Shown: positions 47,165-58,052, counted from the first letter of the stretch. The stretch is DNA of 64,000 nucleotides from Sabellastarte sp. h YS-2021 (GCA_964017235.1 OZ024931.1:139688033-139752032), one strand, 5' to 3'. Notes: a model not told the origin generated them from the letters alone. Numbers and translations: made by a program.

Positions 47165-47695
47165 ATAACCAATATACATATCTCAACAGATAAATGGGTT
47201 ACTGGTGAAAATGGTATGCGACTTCCAATGGCAGACTGATAATAGCTGTTCTAAGGAGACTCCATATTGTAATTCACATTTGGTCATTCTGGAGCAGTTC
47301 ACATTCCAGTGCACTTCTAAACATGAGAGAATTTACTGGGAGATAAACTGTTTTTCTATGTGTGGTGCAATTTTTATAAATATCTGTTTAAAGGTATCTT
47401 TACACATTCTGTTAATTAAGTCATCTTTGAAATTTGCTTTTCAAATGACTTAGATGGAGGGACATGGACTCCAGTCATATTGGAGTTGTAATCTGTTTAA
47501 CTCAAATCAAAGTTTTCAAAATTCATTTTATACCTGATATCAATGCCTACAAGTAACATGTTATAATTTCAGTAAGCTTAAGAGACATTGTTAACTGTCT
47601 TTCTCATTTTACATTTACTCAGCCAATATAATTTCATTTCATTGCATGCTACATGGATCATCATATATTATAGTAAATGGATGTTTCCAAAAGTT
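47165..47695. other. Non-coding DNA downstream of the Penelope relic
   Basis: No gene is recognised. The plus frame 47205-47453 has no domain. It may contain the 3' non-coding end of the Penelope copy. Confidence 0.4.
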
Positions 47696-47710
47696 TTTAT
47701 TGCAAAAGTT

Positions 47711-47881
47711 TTCCTGGCATGGCCTCAAGTGGGAAAGCTGGTAGTTGCTTGCCGTTGGTCGGCAATTTACAGTACACAACCCTAGCGAACTCTATGTACC
47801 GGTTTCCTCTGCCCTTCCAACTACCCGTCGTGATATGACCTGTACAGTGTTGAAAGCGACGTAAAACCCCAAATAAAAGAA
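47711..47881 (+). mobile_element. 5'-truncated SINE with its own target-site duplication
   Basis: It starts inside the family consensus at CCTGGCATGGCCTCAAGTGG, lacking box A and most of the tRNA head, and runs to CCCCAAATAAAA. Flanks are TTATTGCAAAAGTT (47697-47710) and TTATTGTAAAAGTT (47882-47895), one mismatch apart. Truncation with an intact duplication points to incomplete reverse transcription at insertion. Confidence 0.85.
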
Positions 47882-47899
47882 TTATTGTAAAAGTTGTTA

Positions 47900-49590
47900 T
47901 CAATAATATTTTTATTACCCACATTGTAGGATTTTGGAAAAATAACATCATGGCTTTCCGGGAGGTTTGGAGCAGATATAGATCCCAAGGTAAGGTATTA
48001 ACAGATTTCTCCACAAAACAATATTTGATGATATAATTTGTCCTAGATGTACATGAGTCCTTTTTTTGTGTCTTAAGTACTTTTGGGCAACTGGAGCCAA
48101 AGTGAGACACCTTTCAGTCTCCTTCAGTGTGTTATGGTGTATGTATGTCTGTATGTGTAGAGTTGATTTGATCATGTCTGTCACATCAAACAGTCTCATT
48201 AGCCAGATGCCATCTCTTTCGACACTAAACAAAGTAACCGTTCTATCCAAGATTCTATCAGGTGAACTTTTATTGCCTAACATGTAGTTTCTACAGGAAT
48301 ACCCAACATGAGGCTTTTGATGGTAATTTTTAAGCCTTACAAACAATTTCTAAATAAGTCAGATATAATTAGCCTTTACTTGATGAACGACAGTAAGTAT
48401 ATAAGCAAGTATTATCCATCAATATGTCTTTTAAACTGCAACACAACAAGTCACTTATTTTTGGCACTGTTTAGTTTCTTATTGTAAGTCATATTATGGC
48501 CTCTGAAAATATATTTCAGGCTGTCACCTCAGTTCCACTCCTACAAGTGACAACTTCTATGGACCTGTCCAAAAATGACCCTACGCAGTTAAACAGGATA
48601 TAAAACACAAAGTTGAACTTTGTATTTAGATATTTTTCCATGATTGTTTAATCATTTTATGTTTAAATAGAAATGATATTTTTCACATTTTCACATAATG
48701 TATTACATTATTTCATTTCTAATTATGGTTGTCGCCCCTGATTGATTACAAGATGTAGTTGATTTCAAAAGTGTAACCTTGCTCTGGTCATACTGGGAAA
48801 AATTAGAAAGCCATAGTGTACTGCACTATAACAGAGAATACAACTCTTGCCAGACTGAAATTATTAGTTTGAATGATGAATTTCCTTTAAGTGTGGTTTC
48901 CTCATTTATGTACTTAACTCATATTCATTATCATACTGATACCAAATAGTCTATTAATTTCTGATCTGTGTAAGAATCTTGTAAGGTCACCCAACACATC
49001 AATATCCCCACTCTCATCCATAGTCACATCTTAGATCTTCCAATAACATCTACTAACATCCATACAGAAATGACTGAGAAATTGTTAGATAAAAATTAAA
49101 CGTTGTATATCCATGTATGTATATGTCGTTTTTTTTGCATTTTGTCTTTAAAACAGATTGGTGGTATTCATAAGTCGTTAAAATGGTGCATAATAAAAGA
49201 AAAACATCCCTCATTAGACATATACAGAAAAATATATCTTTCAGGGAGATTAGTAATATAGAACTTCTGCTACGTCATATAGTATTGTTATCTTCAGCTG
49301 TGATATATATTGTTGCTGTATATTTCATTTGGGAAGTTTTACTTTGAAGAAAACTGTCTATTTGCTTGTTTGGTCAGTTGACAAGCCAGGCAATGTAGGG
49401 TTTGTACTCCACAGGACCCATAAACTGATTGTAGGATTTTATGTTTTATTTTAATATTCATGGAATGATATCTAGTGCAACAATAATAAACAGATAACAC
49501 ACCTATTATTTTATTATTTTTGAATGCTTGTCCGAAACCATGAGGTTGTTATGAATTCACTGATCTTGAATAACAAAATTATATGCATTA
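47900..49590. other. Intronic or intergenic DNA before the CARD exon
   Basis: A 132-codon minus frame (48346-47948) and a plus frame (48066-48287) overlap here, but neither shows a domain. The last 60 bases before 49600 match the intron before 58053 (GAGGTTGTTATGAATTCAC / GAGGTTGTCATGAATACAC, then ACATTTCAG). Confidence 0.45.
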
Positions 49591-49599
49591 ACATTTCAG

Positions 49600-49790
49600 A
49601 AGAGACAGAAGAGGAGCATTTCAATATTCTCAAGAGAAATGAGAAATTTTTGAAGCAAAAGATGTTTGTGGAAAACAAATTCGTGGACATTCTTTTGCAG
49701 AAAAAAATTATTGACTCAGACGAATGCAATGATTTAAAATGCACACTTCAACGGAACGTAGAAGAGGAGGCTGTTTCTGCCCTCATAAAA
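49600..49790 (+). CDS. Exon: N-terminal half of a CARD-like death-fold domain (copy 1)
   Basis: Acceptor ATTAACATTTCAG and donor AAAA|GTAAAT bound a 191-base exon, phase 1 in and phase 0 out. It encodes EEEHFNILKRNEKFLKQKM, then a segment with FVDILLQKKIIDSDECNDLK and a closing EEAVSALIK. The H-x-x-I-L-x-x-N start, hydrophobic D-I-L-L in helix 2 and acidic turn fit helices 1-4 of a caspase recruitment domain, an adaptor fold that pairs proteins in apoptosis and innate immune signalling. The partner half is at 52123-52222 and joins in frame. A second copy of this exon lies at 58053-58240. The upstream exon supplying the phase-1 base was not found. A death or other death-fold domain is the main alternative. 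Confidence 0.75.
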
Positions 49791-49909
49791 GTAAATACAT
49801 TAATATTTTCTACTAAAAAGGCACAAAATATCAGAAAAGGACAAGCTTTATTTGAGGGTTTGATTTGTTTGATTGAGTTTCAACACACTGTTTTTGCTAG
49901 TTGAGCACA

Positions 49910-50150
49910 CAGCCTTTCTGTTGCTGTAGTAGCATTCCGTGTACTTGTATGCACCTGCTTTTCGCCTGTCACCTTTGAGATCAAAGTTTAAATCCTGGGC
50001 TCACCTAAAGTGGAAAAGTCACTAGTTGCTTGCCATAGGTCGGCAGTTTAGAGTACAGAGCCCTGACCAACTGGTTTTCTCAACACTTCTAACTGCCACA
50101 ATATAACTGGTACAAAGATACTAGGCATAAAATAGTAAATAAATAATATC
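49910..50150 (+). mobile_element. Degraded tRNA-derived SINE in the CARD intron, copy 1
   Basis: GGGCTCACCTAAAGTGGAAA, AGTTGCTTGCCATAGGTCGG, CAGTTTAGAGTACAGAGCCC and a CACTTCTAACTGCCACAATA tail follow the SINE body in order, much diverged from the fresh copies. It lies about 120 bases after the donor of the exon at 49600. A counterpart sits at the same relative place after the exon at 58053. Confidence 0.7.
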
Positions 50151-50154
50151 AGTA

Positions 50155-50730
50155 CTATTTGTGATATCAGTCAATAACTATTTGGTTGTAACGAATTTTT
50201 CCCAATTTTCAGTATTCATTCTTATGCTTGTAAGTGTCTAGCGCCTGAAAATAATATGAGATGGAGGAATCCTTTCAAAGTTTCCTAATTTGATTTAGGT
50301 GTTTATTGATTTTTTTCTTTGCTTATGTGTAACATATTGTTTCAAATATAAAATGTAATTTGTTATTTATCTCTCAAAAGTTTTTATGATACACTTTTAT
50401 TAAATAAATGAAATAATGATACCCCTACTGGTGGAAGTGAAGAATATCATTCCAAATTACCATAATGTAGCATATGTGATAATCTAATCTATTATTGAAT
50501 GGAACATTTGTTTTATGTAGTTTTTATTATTTTTTTTTTGTTATCCAAATAATTCTACTACTTTCTTCCGAATGAAACAGCTTTTACAGTGACATAATGT
50601 ACAAATAGGTGTTGTGATGGCTGAAACTTTGATGTTTTTAAGCCCAAGTTCTAATGAAGCACACCTTTCTAGGGATCCCTTTTTTTAAGCGTGAGCCTCT
50701 GTAGAGCTTGCACTTCTAGAGATCACAATT
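50155..50730. other. Intron of the CARD gene
   Basis: AT-rich. The words GATGGCTGAAACTTTGATGT at 50616 match AAATGGCTGAAATTTTGATG at 58816, extending the paralogy with the second CARD copy. No exon is recognised. Confidence 0.5.
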
Positions 50731-50734
50731 TTTT

Positions 50735-50935
50735 TTTTTTTTGTTATTTTTGTCTCTGGACTTTCATCGATTGTGGCACTGCCATACTGACTGTCTGTTA
50801 CAGAATGGCTGTGTTTTACAGAAGTTCAGTGGCAATGGCTTACGTTAGTACTGGGATGGGCTACCGCTTCAGTGCACTACTTGTGTCTCTGATGGCTTGG
50901 CGCTCACGCTAGGGACCAAAACCCCCTTTTGGCCT
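50735..50935 (+). mobile_element. 5S-rRNA-like SINE, copy 2
   Basis: Starts near TTTTGTCTCTGGACTTTCAT and contains GTTAGTACTGGGATGGG and a CTACCGCTTC word at 50844-50870, with AAGTTCAGTGGCAATGG before it. The 3' part reads GTGTCTCTGATGGC and TTGGCGCTCACGCTAGG. The 5S-like box C and the spacing to an AGAAGTTCAG box-A-like word match 5S rRNA better in this copy than in the others. Confidence 0.65.
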
Positions 50936-50944
50936 TGTTTCTGT

Positions 50945-51115
50945 TTATTTTTTGTCTCCGGACTTTCATGAATTTTGGTGTAAGGTGATGAGTATCTGTC
51001 TCTTAACTTGAGACTTACTAACCTATGTTAGTACTTCAATGCCCTACTCGTGTCTCGGATGGCCTTGCAGCTCACGCTTGTAGACTGAAACCCCTTTTGG
51101 CTTTGTCACTGTAAA
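50945..51115 (+). mobile_element. 5S-rRNA-like SINE, copy 3, degraded
   Basis: TTTTGTCTCCGGACTTTCAT, TGATGAGTATCTGTCTCTTA, ATGTTAGTACTTCAATGCC, CTCGTGTCTCGGATGGC and GCAGCTCACGCTTG repeat the order of copy 2, directly next to it. Part of box C is deleted. A CCCCTTTTGGC word ends both copies, so the two form a tandem pair. Confidence 0.6.
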
Positions 51116-51119
51116 ATGT

Positions 51120-52120
51120 CAGGTTTCACAAATGGGTTATATCCTTACCTTATGCACCAATAGAATCTTCGATTTTAAATATACTGTATACATGAGTTTT
51201 GCAGGAGCTTTTAAGGGATGTTCATTTATTTTTAAGCCCAAAATGTTACAAAGAACATACATTTCATAAAATTTGCTTTTTTCATAAGTTAATTGGAATG
51301 GCTACACACTGACTGCTTTTTATTTTGGCAATTTGAATTACGCTCTAAATTCAATAAGCCAAGCATTAAATCACCAATTGTAAAATTAATATAGATATAC
51401 AACGTAAATGCGTACAATGCACACCAACTTAGTCTCATAATCAGACTTTGTGTAATAAATTAGTTCAAATAACCATTACTATTCTTATCAGAAGCTTGCA
51501 TCAGCCCAAATATATTTCCCACTTAAAAAATTGAAGAAAACCATAAAAGAAACACAAGCCAGATTAATCAATATTTATGTGATTGTTTGTTTATTTAGAG
51601 TTTTACATCCAGCCTAGAACCTTATTAGTTATATTGGCATGGGTAATTTGAATAAACATATATATTGTCGCGGAATAACAAAGGGGTAATGTAACCAACT
51701 TTTATACAATAAAAATATTTATAAACAAAACCACCACCTAAAGCCAAAATTACCTGTGGGCTTAGAAGCTTTATTGGTATCATTTCTTACACCCAATGTG
51801 CCCTCCAATTATTAAGAAAAACTTAAAAGACATATGAGACTGAGATTGTATGGAATTTTTACCATGCACTAAATGGGAAATGAAACAAACCCAATTTCCA
51901 CCCAATTATTTCTACTTTTGCTAGTTGCCACAGTTCAACTCTCCAGGCATTAATATATGAGTCTATGGCCCTCTGAATAAATCTGTTACCAAAGTGTCTT
52001 TATTTTTGTTCTTACTACAAATGCATAGAACTGTTTCAGCTTGTCTTTGATGATGAATACTCCTTGCAGGTTCCCTTGTTAGAGCTGATACAGTTGGAGT
52101 AATGTTTTATCTTGTGTTAC
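51120..52120. other. Intron of the CARD gene
   Basis: No exon or repeat is recognised in this AT-rich kilobase. Confidence 0.45.
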
Positions 52121-52122
52121 AG

Positions 52123-52222
52123 TGTATGATGATGAAGGATCGTAGGAAGGTCATTTTATTCATCAAAGAACTGATGGAGGATGACCAAGGTCGTGTTGCT
52201 GATAGATTGAAAAATTCCTTTG
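52123..52222 (+). CDS. Exon: C-terminal half of the CARD-like domain (copy 1)
   Basis: Acceptor ATCTTGTGTTACAG and donor TTTG|GTATAAC bound a 100-base exon, phase 0 in and phase 1 out. It therefore joins the exon at 49600-49790 without a frame change. It reads CMMMKDRRK, then KVILFIKELMEDDQGRVADR and LKNSF. The pattern F-I-x-x-L-x(4-5)-Q-x-x-V-A-D-x-L is the helix 5-6 signature of CARD domains (FLxALxxxGQxxLAxxL). The join would give a complete domain of about 95 residues, normal for a CARD. No second copy of this half was found after 58240, where it would be expected. Confidence 0.7.
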
Positions 52223-52224
52223 GT

Positions 52225-53085
52225 ATAACTTTTTTATTACATCGTACATTTAGTACAAATTATTGTTTTCATGTTGCTATTTAATTGTCTTGTTTGGACA
52301 ATTTGTCCATACATACATTTTTCCGTTTTTGTGTGCTGTTTCTCCTATACTGCTACATATGTACACTGTTCTGAAGGATTCCTTACCTTTGTACTTGTTT
52401 GTTTCTGTGTAGCATGATGTCCAATACTATTTGCTCAGGGTGAGGGGTACAAACATCCCTGATGCCGTTCAAATATATGTTGAGTCTATAAACTAACTTA
52501 AATGATGATTTTAATTGATTTTGTGGTAATTCAAAATTGCAGTCTCATTACAAAAAAAAATAATAATATATGGGTGACTCTCCATCATCACATTAACATA
52601 TTTGAGATACATCATAGTAACCAACATTAGACCTTCTCAAAATGATTTTGCATAGCAGTCAATTCCAATTCAAGATGACCACACATTTTTCTCTTTCAAA
52701 CTGAAGCCAATTTCACAGATTAGTCACTTTCTCAATTATTAATGTGATTTTTGAGCTGTATGCTTCTGAGTTTGTTTTTTTAAATATATGTTTAAGCCAA
52801 AATGCTAGACAGTATATCAGGATAAATGTTAACTGGGCAAGAATACAATAATCAAATACATATCAAGAATTTAAATGTTATTTAATTATAAATAAAACTA
52901 GAGCTTAAAGAATTATTTGGTAGCAGGAAATTGGGTACACAATCACTTTATAATAAGCAGTTTATGTGAGGGAGTTATGTCACATAAGGTAGCATGATAG
53001 ATTCAAAGTAATTAGATGTAATTCAAAAACAAATTTCAGTTAGACATTCAGTTAAATGGAAACTACAATGGAAATCCTGTGTAAA
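52225..53085. other. Intron of the CARD gene, no feature recognised
   Basis: AT-rich and without a domain-bearing frame. It ends where the L2-like LINE tail begins. Confidence 0.5.
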
Positions 53086-53089
53086 TATA

Positions 53090-54000
53090 CTATTCTATTC
53101 TATTCTGTACTTTTATGGCGCTTAATCTCTGCTAGGCAGACTCTAAGGCGCAACACAAAAAATCAAATTTGAAAAATCTGTTAGCTGTTGCCAAGTCCTG
53201 TACCACGGAGACGCCGGATAGAGTGTATGCTAAGGTGGGAATGCCTTTTGGAAGAGATATGATTTTAACCTTTTCCTGAAACAGGTGAGAGTTGGGGCAG
53301 GACGTACATCATTAGGCAAATGATTCCAAACCGTGGGGGCATCAAAAGCAAAGCTGTAGCCAAAGTGATTTTTGGATTTATGTACAGATGGACAGAATTG
53401 AGGAACCTCCAAGAACCTTTTATCTGGATGGTTGTATCTTGTACTGTATTTTCCACAACAAGTGGGCAAAAGAGGACCAAAGTAACTGAGATGACCACTG
53501 TGAAGAAACTTATAAACTAGAGTGGCAGTTTTGAAGATACAGCAAGATTCAACTGGGAGCCAATGGAGTCGTTTGAGATTAGGAGATGCCCGTGTGTATT
53601 TGTTACAGTTTGTGACAATCCTGGCAAGTATATTTTGAATGCACTGTAGTTTACCCATGTTGAGACTGGACAGACACCTGAAGAGAGAGTTGAAGTAATC
53701 AAGGCGACTGCTCACCAAGGCATTGGCTGCCAGGATAGCAGCCTCATCAGTCAAGTGCTTTCTAACCCACCTGAGATCACGAATTTGAATGAAGCATGTC
53801 TTACAAATATTGCGGACATGGTTAGCAAAGGAAAAATTTGCATCAAACCATACACCAAGGTTCTTAGCAAGTGTGTAAAACATAATTGGTTAATTCAGAA
53901 TTTACCTCTTAGTTCTGTGGTCATGAGTTCCACAGGACTTTCCCAACTTAATGTTTCCTTCATTCTGGGTGATTCTACCTTGCAACCCATTTGCATTTTA
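53090..54000 (-). pseudogene. L2/CR1-group LINE, 5'-truncated, minus strand
   Basis: A 217-codon frame (53883-53230) is the C-terminal part of the ORF2-type protein: LGVWFDANFSFANHV, LVSSRLDYFNSLF, LQCIQNILARIV, LKRLHWLPVESCCIFK and a closing AFDAPTVWNHLPNDVR and LKSYLFQKAF. This is the region after the RT palm in L2/CR1/Rex-type LINEs. RT catalytic blocks lie upstream in the minus direction and are not readable. The 3' end reads GCGCCATAAAAGTACAGAA and finishes in a (TAGAA)n run (53090-53107 on the plus strand), a typical L2-style tail. It lies in the intron between the CARD C-half exon and the linker exon, antisense to the gene. The reading frame is intact over 217 codons, so this insertion is fairly young. 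Confidence 0.85.
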
Positions 54001-54283
54001 TGGCTGATTTAATATTTGAACAAGGTCCTCACTGGTCTAGTGTGTTTGTAAGTTTGGCATCAAATCATAGGCCGTCACCTCTGTGGGTTCACTTCCCACA
54101 AATTACAATGCTATCACACAGGTTATTGAACGGGACACAAAACTCCAACTTTGATGAATTTCTGAACTATGACTGTTTTAGAATCTCCTAGTACAAAAAT
54201 GACACATCATAAAATATAAGTTTGAAGTTTGTCATCTGATTAAGCAGTTTCATTATCTAAACATACATATATATTATTTGCAG

Positions 54284-54403
54284 GATGTTTAACACCACAA
54301 GAAGAAAGAATTCTCAATAAACCAAGATACCCAAAAGTGGGCCATTGTGAGACTTCTGAACCTACAAAAGAAGGCCATGGGGAACAAGACTCAAAAAGAC
54401 TAG
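54284..54403 (+). CDS. Exon: polar linker between CARD copies
   Basis: Acceptor TATATTATTTGCAG and donor CTAG|GTATTC bound a 120-base exon, phase 1 to phase 1. It fits between the exon at 52123-52222 (phase 1 out) and that at 58053-58240 (phase 1 in). It reads CLTPQEERILNKPRYPKVGH, continues CETSEPTKEGHGEQDSKRL, and is hydrophilic with no domain. Its upstream intron and part of its sequence (KVGH / KVEH followed by EP) resemble the exon at 22041-22115. Support is splice sites, phase and paralogy rather than homology. Confidence 0.55.
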
Positions 54404-54404
54404 G

Positions 54405-54730
54405 TATTCTTGTGTGACGATATAAGGTGTGGCAGCCCAGAATCTTTGTGTATCAATCAGAAAAGAAAAATTCTCTTTTTTCCTTTAATAGCTTATTTAC
54501 AAGTTATTTTCAAAGAAATAAATTACCTTAAAAGCAAACGTGGCTTATCAACTTCACAGCTTCAAAAACACAACTGAAGCACATCTGCCTACTTCTGAAT
54601 CACAACTGAAATACATCAAATTACTTCCAGATCACGACTAAATTAAATTGATTTCTCAATTCATTAATGCATTACAGTAATGCATTACAGGGAGTACATG
54701 CTCCCAGACAAAATTTCAGAATATGTAAGT
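54405..54730. other. Intron partly matching 24535-24690
   Basis: GTGGCTTATCAACTTCACAG, TAAATTGATTTCTCAATTC and ATTAATGCATTACAG match the second segment of the block after the 22041 exon. Confidence 0.45.
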
Positions 54731-54734
54731 AACA

Positions 54735-56300
54735 GTTTTAAGCAAGAGTCTGTTGGGCATTCCTGCCAGGCCAGTCTTATCACATTTAAAAAAAAATACT
54801 AAAACATGTAATTACAATACAATAATAAAGTTTGGTTGGCATAAACCAGGTCAGTCTCAAAACAACAGGAAACACTGATAACCATCCCACTCTTGTCAGG
54901 GGCACAAGAGGGCACAAGCCGGGGCAGTTCAAAATCTCCTGACAGTACAACATGTACTGCCACAAACATGCAGATGACATAACACACAAACAGGTGCAAT
55001 CCTGCACCAACAATCCATTGCCGCTGGGTGCCCAAGGCACCTGGACAGTCCCCATGACATACAGGTGAAGTAACAATTGTTGGGCGCAAACCTACTCCAG
55101 GCCAGTCCTCCTAAAGTGATAAATATGACATCTGAGTGTGAACAACACTGATCAGGGTAACCCCTTCTGGTAGACAAACTCATACACACACTTCCAGCTC
55201 CTGAAGTGGCACAAGGCACCTGACACTACAATCTTCAGGTGAAACTTGAAGGTGATAAACGTTCTGCGACATGTAAGGCGACAGCAGGTGTCAGGCTGTG
55301 AACTAAGCACCACAACGCGACAAGGACCAACCAGACAAGCTGGCGAGTCTCCTGTAGACATCTGGCAGCTGTTGAAGACAACTGGAACCATGACATTCTA
55401 AGGCCAACCAGAGCATCCCAGACCACTGCACCAAAGCTAGGTGGTAGTCATCAAAGGAAGTTAACCATCATATCAGTAGAGGACATCTGGAGAACAGCTG
55501 GAGGACCTGGCAAGCCACCACACAATAAACCATCCCACAGCCAGGCAAATCTGGAACTGAAAAATCTGACAGCCAGCATGATATTGGCACAGACAAGAGG
55601 GGGGTTAAGGGGGGAGAAGTATATTTGATGTTCACAGGTCACCTTCTAAATTCAAAGTAACCAATTTCCTTGGTACAACAAAGGTCACACCCCACTGACC
55701 AATCACAAAGGTGATAAATCTGCACACATGGTTAACAAGAACCTACAATAAAAATCATGGTTATTGTTGTACCAGGACTGAGCCCAGAGACACCCAGATG
55801 TATCTTAGCACAGTCCCTGTCCCCCCAATAAAGAAGCAATGGGGTTATATATATTTATTATACAAACATACATAAGGTTTCTACTAAAATTATTGTAAAG
55901 ACATAGCAATAAATGAGTACATAATAAAACACATAAACAGTCGAAGGTGACATTCAGAATAGTTAAAACTTTAAACTCAAAGCAAATTTAATTGTGAAAA
56001 CAATTACCCCAAGAGGTGAGGTGATGAAGTTGACCCCAAGGTCAAGTTCTAAACATGGGAAAAATACAAGAGAGATTCAACAAGGTAACCAGTAGAGGTG
56101 AAAGTTGACAACAATACCCAGAAGAGGTGAGATGTGAAGGTCACATGTGGTTTGACCCACGAAGGGTTGAAGGTCAAGGTGACTCTGACAAGTCCATACA
56201 ATTCTATAGCATTAATCATTACCACTATAGAGGGACCAAAGGGAAAGTATTAAAAATTACTGACCTATGTAAGAGGTCAAAGAGTGATATGACCCTAAGG
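54735..56300 (-). mobile_element. GC-richer 3' part of the DIRS element, non-coding
   Basis: This stretch has a higher GC content than its surroundings and several long overlapping minus frames (for example 55089-54799, 55219-54929, 55391-55152) with no domain. That is what non-coding DNA of modest GC gives by chance. It lies directly downstream of the recombinase in the element's direction, so it is probably its 3' terminal region. No inverted or split direct repeats were recognised, so the outer border at about 54735 is a guess. Confidence 0.4.
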
Positions 56301-56431
56301 TGAAATTTCATCTAGGGGATATGCAAAATTGTAAAATTAGTGATGTATACAAGCTATAAAATATGTTGTAAAAGACTTTTAGTATGATTAACAGGGGCCC
56401 AGACACCCAGTAGAGGTAGGGAGAGAGGAGC

Positions 56432-57371
56432 CTAAGAGGAGAGATGGGACCTAAAGGCTTTAGAAACTTGTGAAGTATGACTTGGAGGAAGTAAAATATA
56501 CCTCCAGACGCAGTCTGAAGACCAGGTTCCTTGGGCCTGGATTTGCTGTACAGGTACCCCATGAGCAAAAGCCCAAGAAGCCCCACCTCTGCGAAAATCA
56601 TAGAACGTGAGGGATCTGGGCAAGGCCAACAATGTGGACACACTTTTGTGGTGTTTTCTTGTAGCCGAGTCAGTAAGGGGCTTATATATGTGGCCATGTG
56701 GGACCTGAAAAAGAGAAGAATCCTGTTGAGAAGGATTACAAGCAATCATTGCTCGCAGTGCTTTGACAGGACACAAAACCGAGGAACCCAAGGAAGGGAT
56801 ATTAACTGTAGTGGTCTTGAGACGGCCTTGGAAGGTCTTGGACCACTTAAGCAATATAATAGCTTTAGAATCCGCAAATATTACATCTGCCACACATAAA
56901 TGCCGGGTCTTATCAAAGGTACTGGCTGTATCTGGCAGAATATTTGATAACCTCAGAAATGAGAAAAAAAAGCCAACAAGTACAGTATTTTGAAAATATG
57001 AGGAAATTGTAAGTAAGTAGAAACAGTAACAATTTGCATAAGGAGTGTTTCATCTATCAAAAGTGATATCTTTGGTGCAAAGACTTAATAAATAAAGGGA
57101 TTTTCTGGCCCCTAAATGGAATAGAGTTAACTCCATATACAATGCACATGGATCTGAGTGCTGTTAAATGGTTAGTAATATGATCTGGAGACATACCAGA
57201 TTGTGCCAAGTGCTCCATAAAGGCAAGTATGTCCATCGACGTGACCCCAGGGAGCGACAGGTCCACCACCACCAGGAAGGCAAGGAACAGTTGAAATATT
57301 TTCTTATAAGAGTTCAAAGTAGCTGGACGGAAGCCAGTGGAGCCGTCGCTACCTGAGAATCTGAAACACAT
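56432..57371 (-). pseudogene. DIRS-like tyrosine recombinase
   Basis: The N-terminal core-binding part is at 57371-57057: SYKKIFQLFLAFLVVVDL and a MDILAFMEHLAQSGMSPDHI segment followed by LTALRS. The catalytic part is at 56893-56432: GRLKTTTVNIPSLGS, CPVKALRAMIACNP, SLTFYDFRRGGASWAF, VPVQQIQAQGTWSSDCVWRY and IL. The last Tyr is the candidate nucleophile. Box 2 reads Tyr where His is usual, as it does in the copy at 874-1250. A frame break separates the two parts near 57000. It follows the RNase H at 57388-57970 on the same strand, as in DIRS elements. Confidence 0.75.
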
Positions 57372-57387
57372 AACACATACCTAAATA

Positions 57388-57970
57388 TCATAGTTCAAAA
57401 GAGTGAGATCTATATGTACATGCCGTCCAAAAATTTTCGCAATTGTCCCTGGTTTGAAACCATCTAGACAATAAGTCAGCCACACAGTTCTCTCGACCTC
57501 TTATGTGTGTAACTATAAGGTTAACATTATACATAGCCGCCAACAGCCAAATGTTTCTTGCACAAGTAGCCATGATACTGTCCCTGGCCTTACCTATTTC
57601 TACCACAGCCAAGTTATCACAGCGAATTTCTGTAGATTTGTTGGCCCAAACCTGGCCCCAAATCTTAAGTGCTACCACCACATTAAGAATTTCTAGGTGA
57701 GCTATATTATAGGCCCTGAAACATTTAGGAATTGGTAAAGCATACACATAATTGTCATAGGAACCACCTAAATCCTCCAAAGAAGCATCCAGATAAATGG
57801 ATTTACTAACTGGTGGTTGGTGATAGAATGAAACCCCATTATAAGAGGTAAGAAAAACTTGAAACCAAGTAAAATCTTTGAAAAATTCAGGAGTTAAGAG
57901 AATTGTTGTCTGATCTGAATTATCTCTTAAGAGCTGTGACATACAGTTCAAGAAAAACCTAGCTGGTTTA
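57388..57970 (-). pseudogene. DIRS-like RNase H, 5'-truncated element start
   Basis: The 208-codon minus frame (58014-57388) contains SIYLDASLEDLGG, HLEILNVVVALKIWGQVW, EIRCDNLAVVEIGKAR and NLIVTHIRGRENCVADLLSR. These place the RNase H acidic residues D, E, D and the terminal H-x-G-x-x-N-x-x-A-D motif in order. RT is missing, so the insertion is truncated at about 57970-57985. The first codons of the open frame are host intron. The truncation point lies about 70 bases before the CARD exon at 58053. The frame has no internal stop, so the copy is not very old. Confidence 0.8.
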
Positions 57971-58052
57971 ACACATTTTGTTATGTATAATAAGAGGTTG
58001 TCATGAATACACATATCTCAAATAGTAAAAAAAATTTGCATTTACATTTCAG

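Noticed and set aside
47948..48346. 132-codon minus frame
   Set aside because: No domain, no splice or start context, and the overlapping frame next to it (47697-48110) is partly SINE sequence. Length alone is weak evidence.
50844..50870. 5S rRNA gene
   Set aside because: Only the box C region matches. The remaining 5S stems are missing and the sequence recurs as a repeat.
54786..55642. Several long overlapping minus frames in three registers
   Set aside because: All three registers are open at once, which fits GC-richer non-coding DNA rather than a gene. No domain is visible, and it fits the 3' region of the DIRS element.
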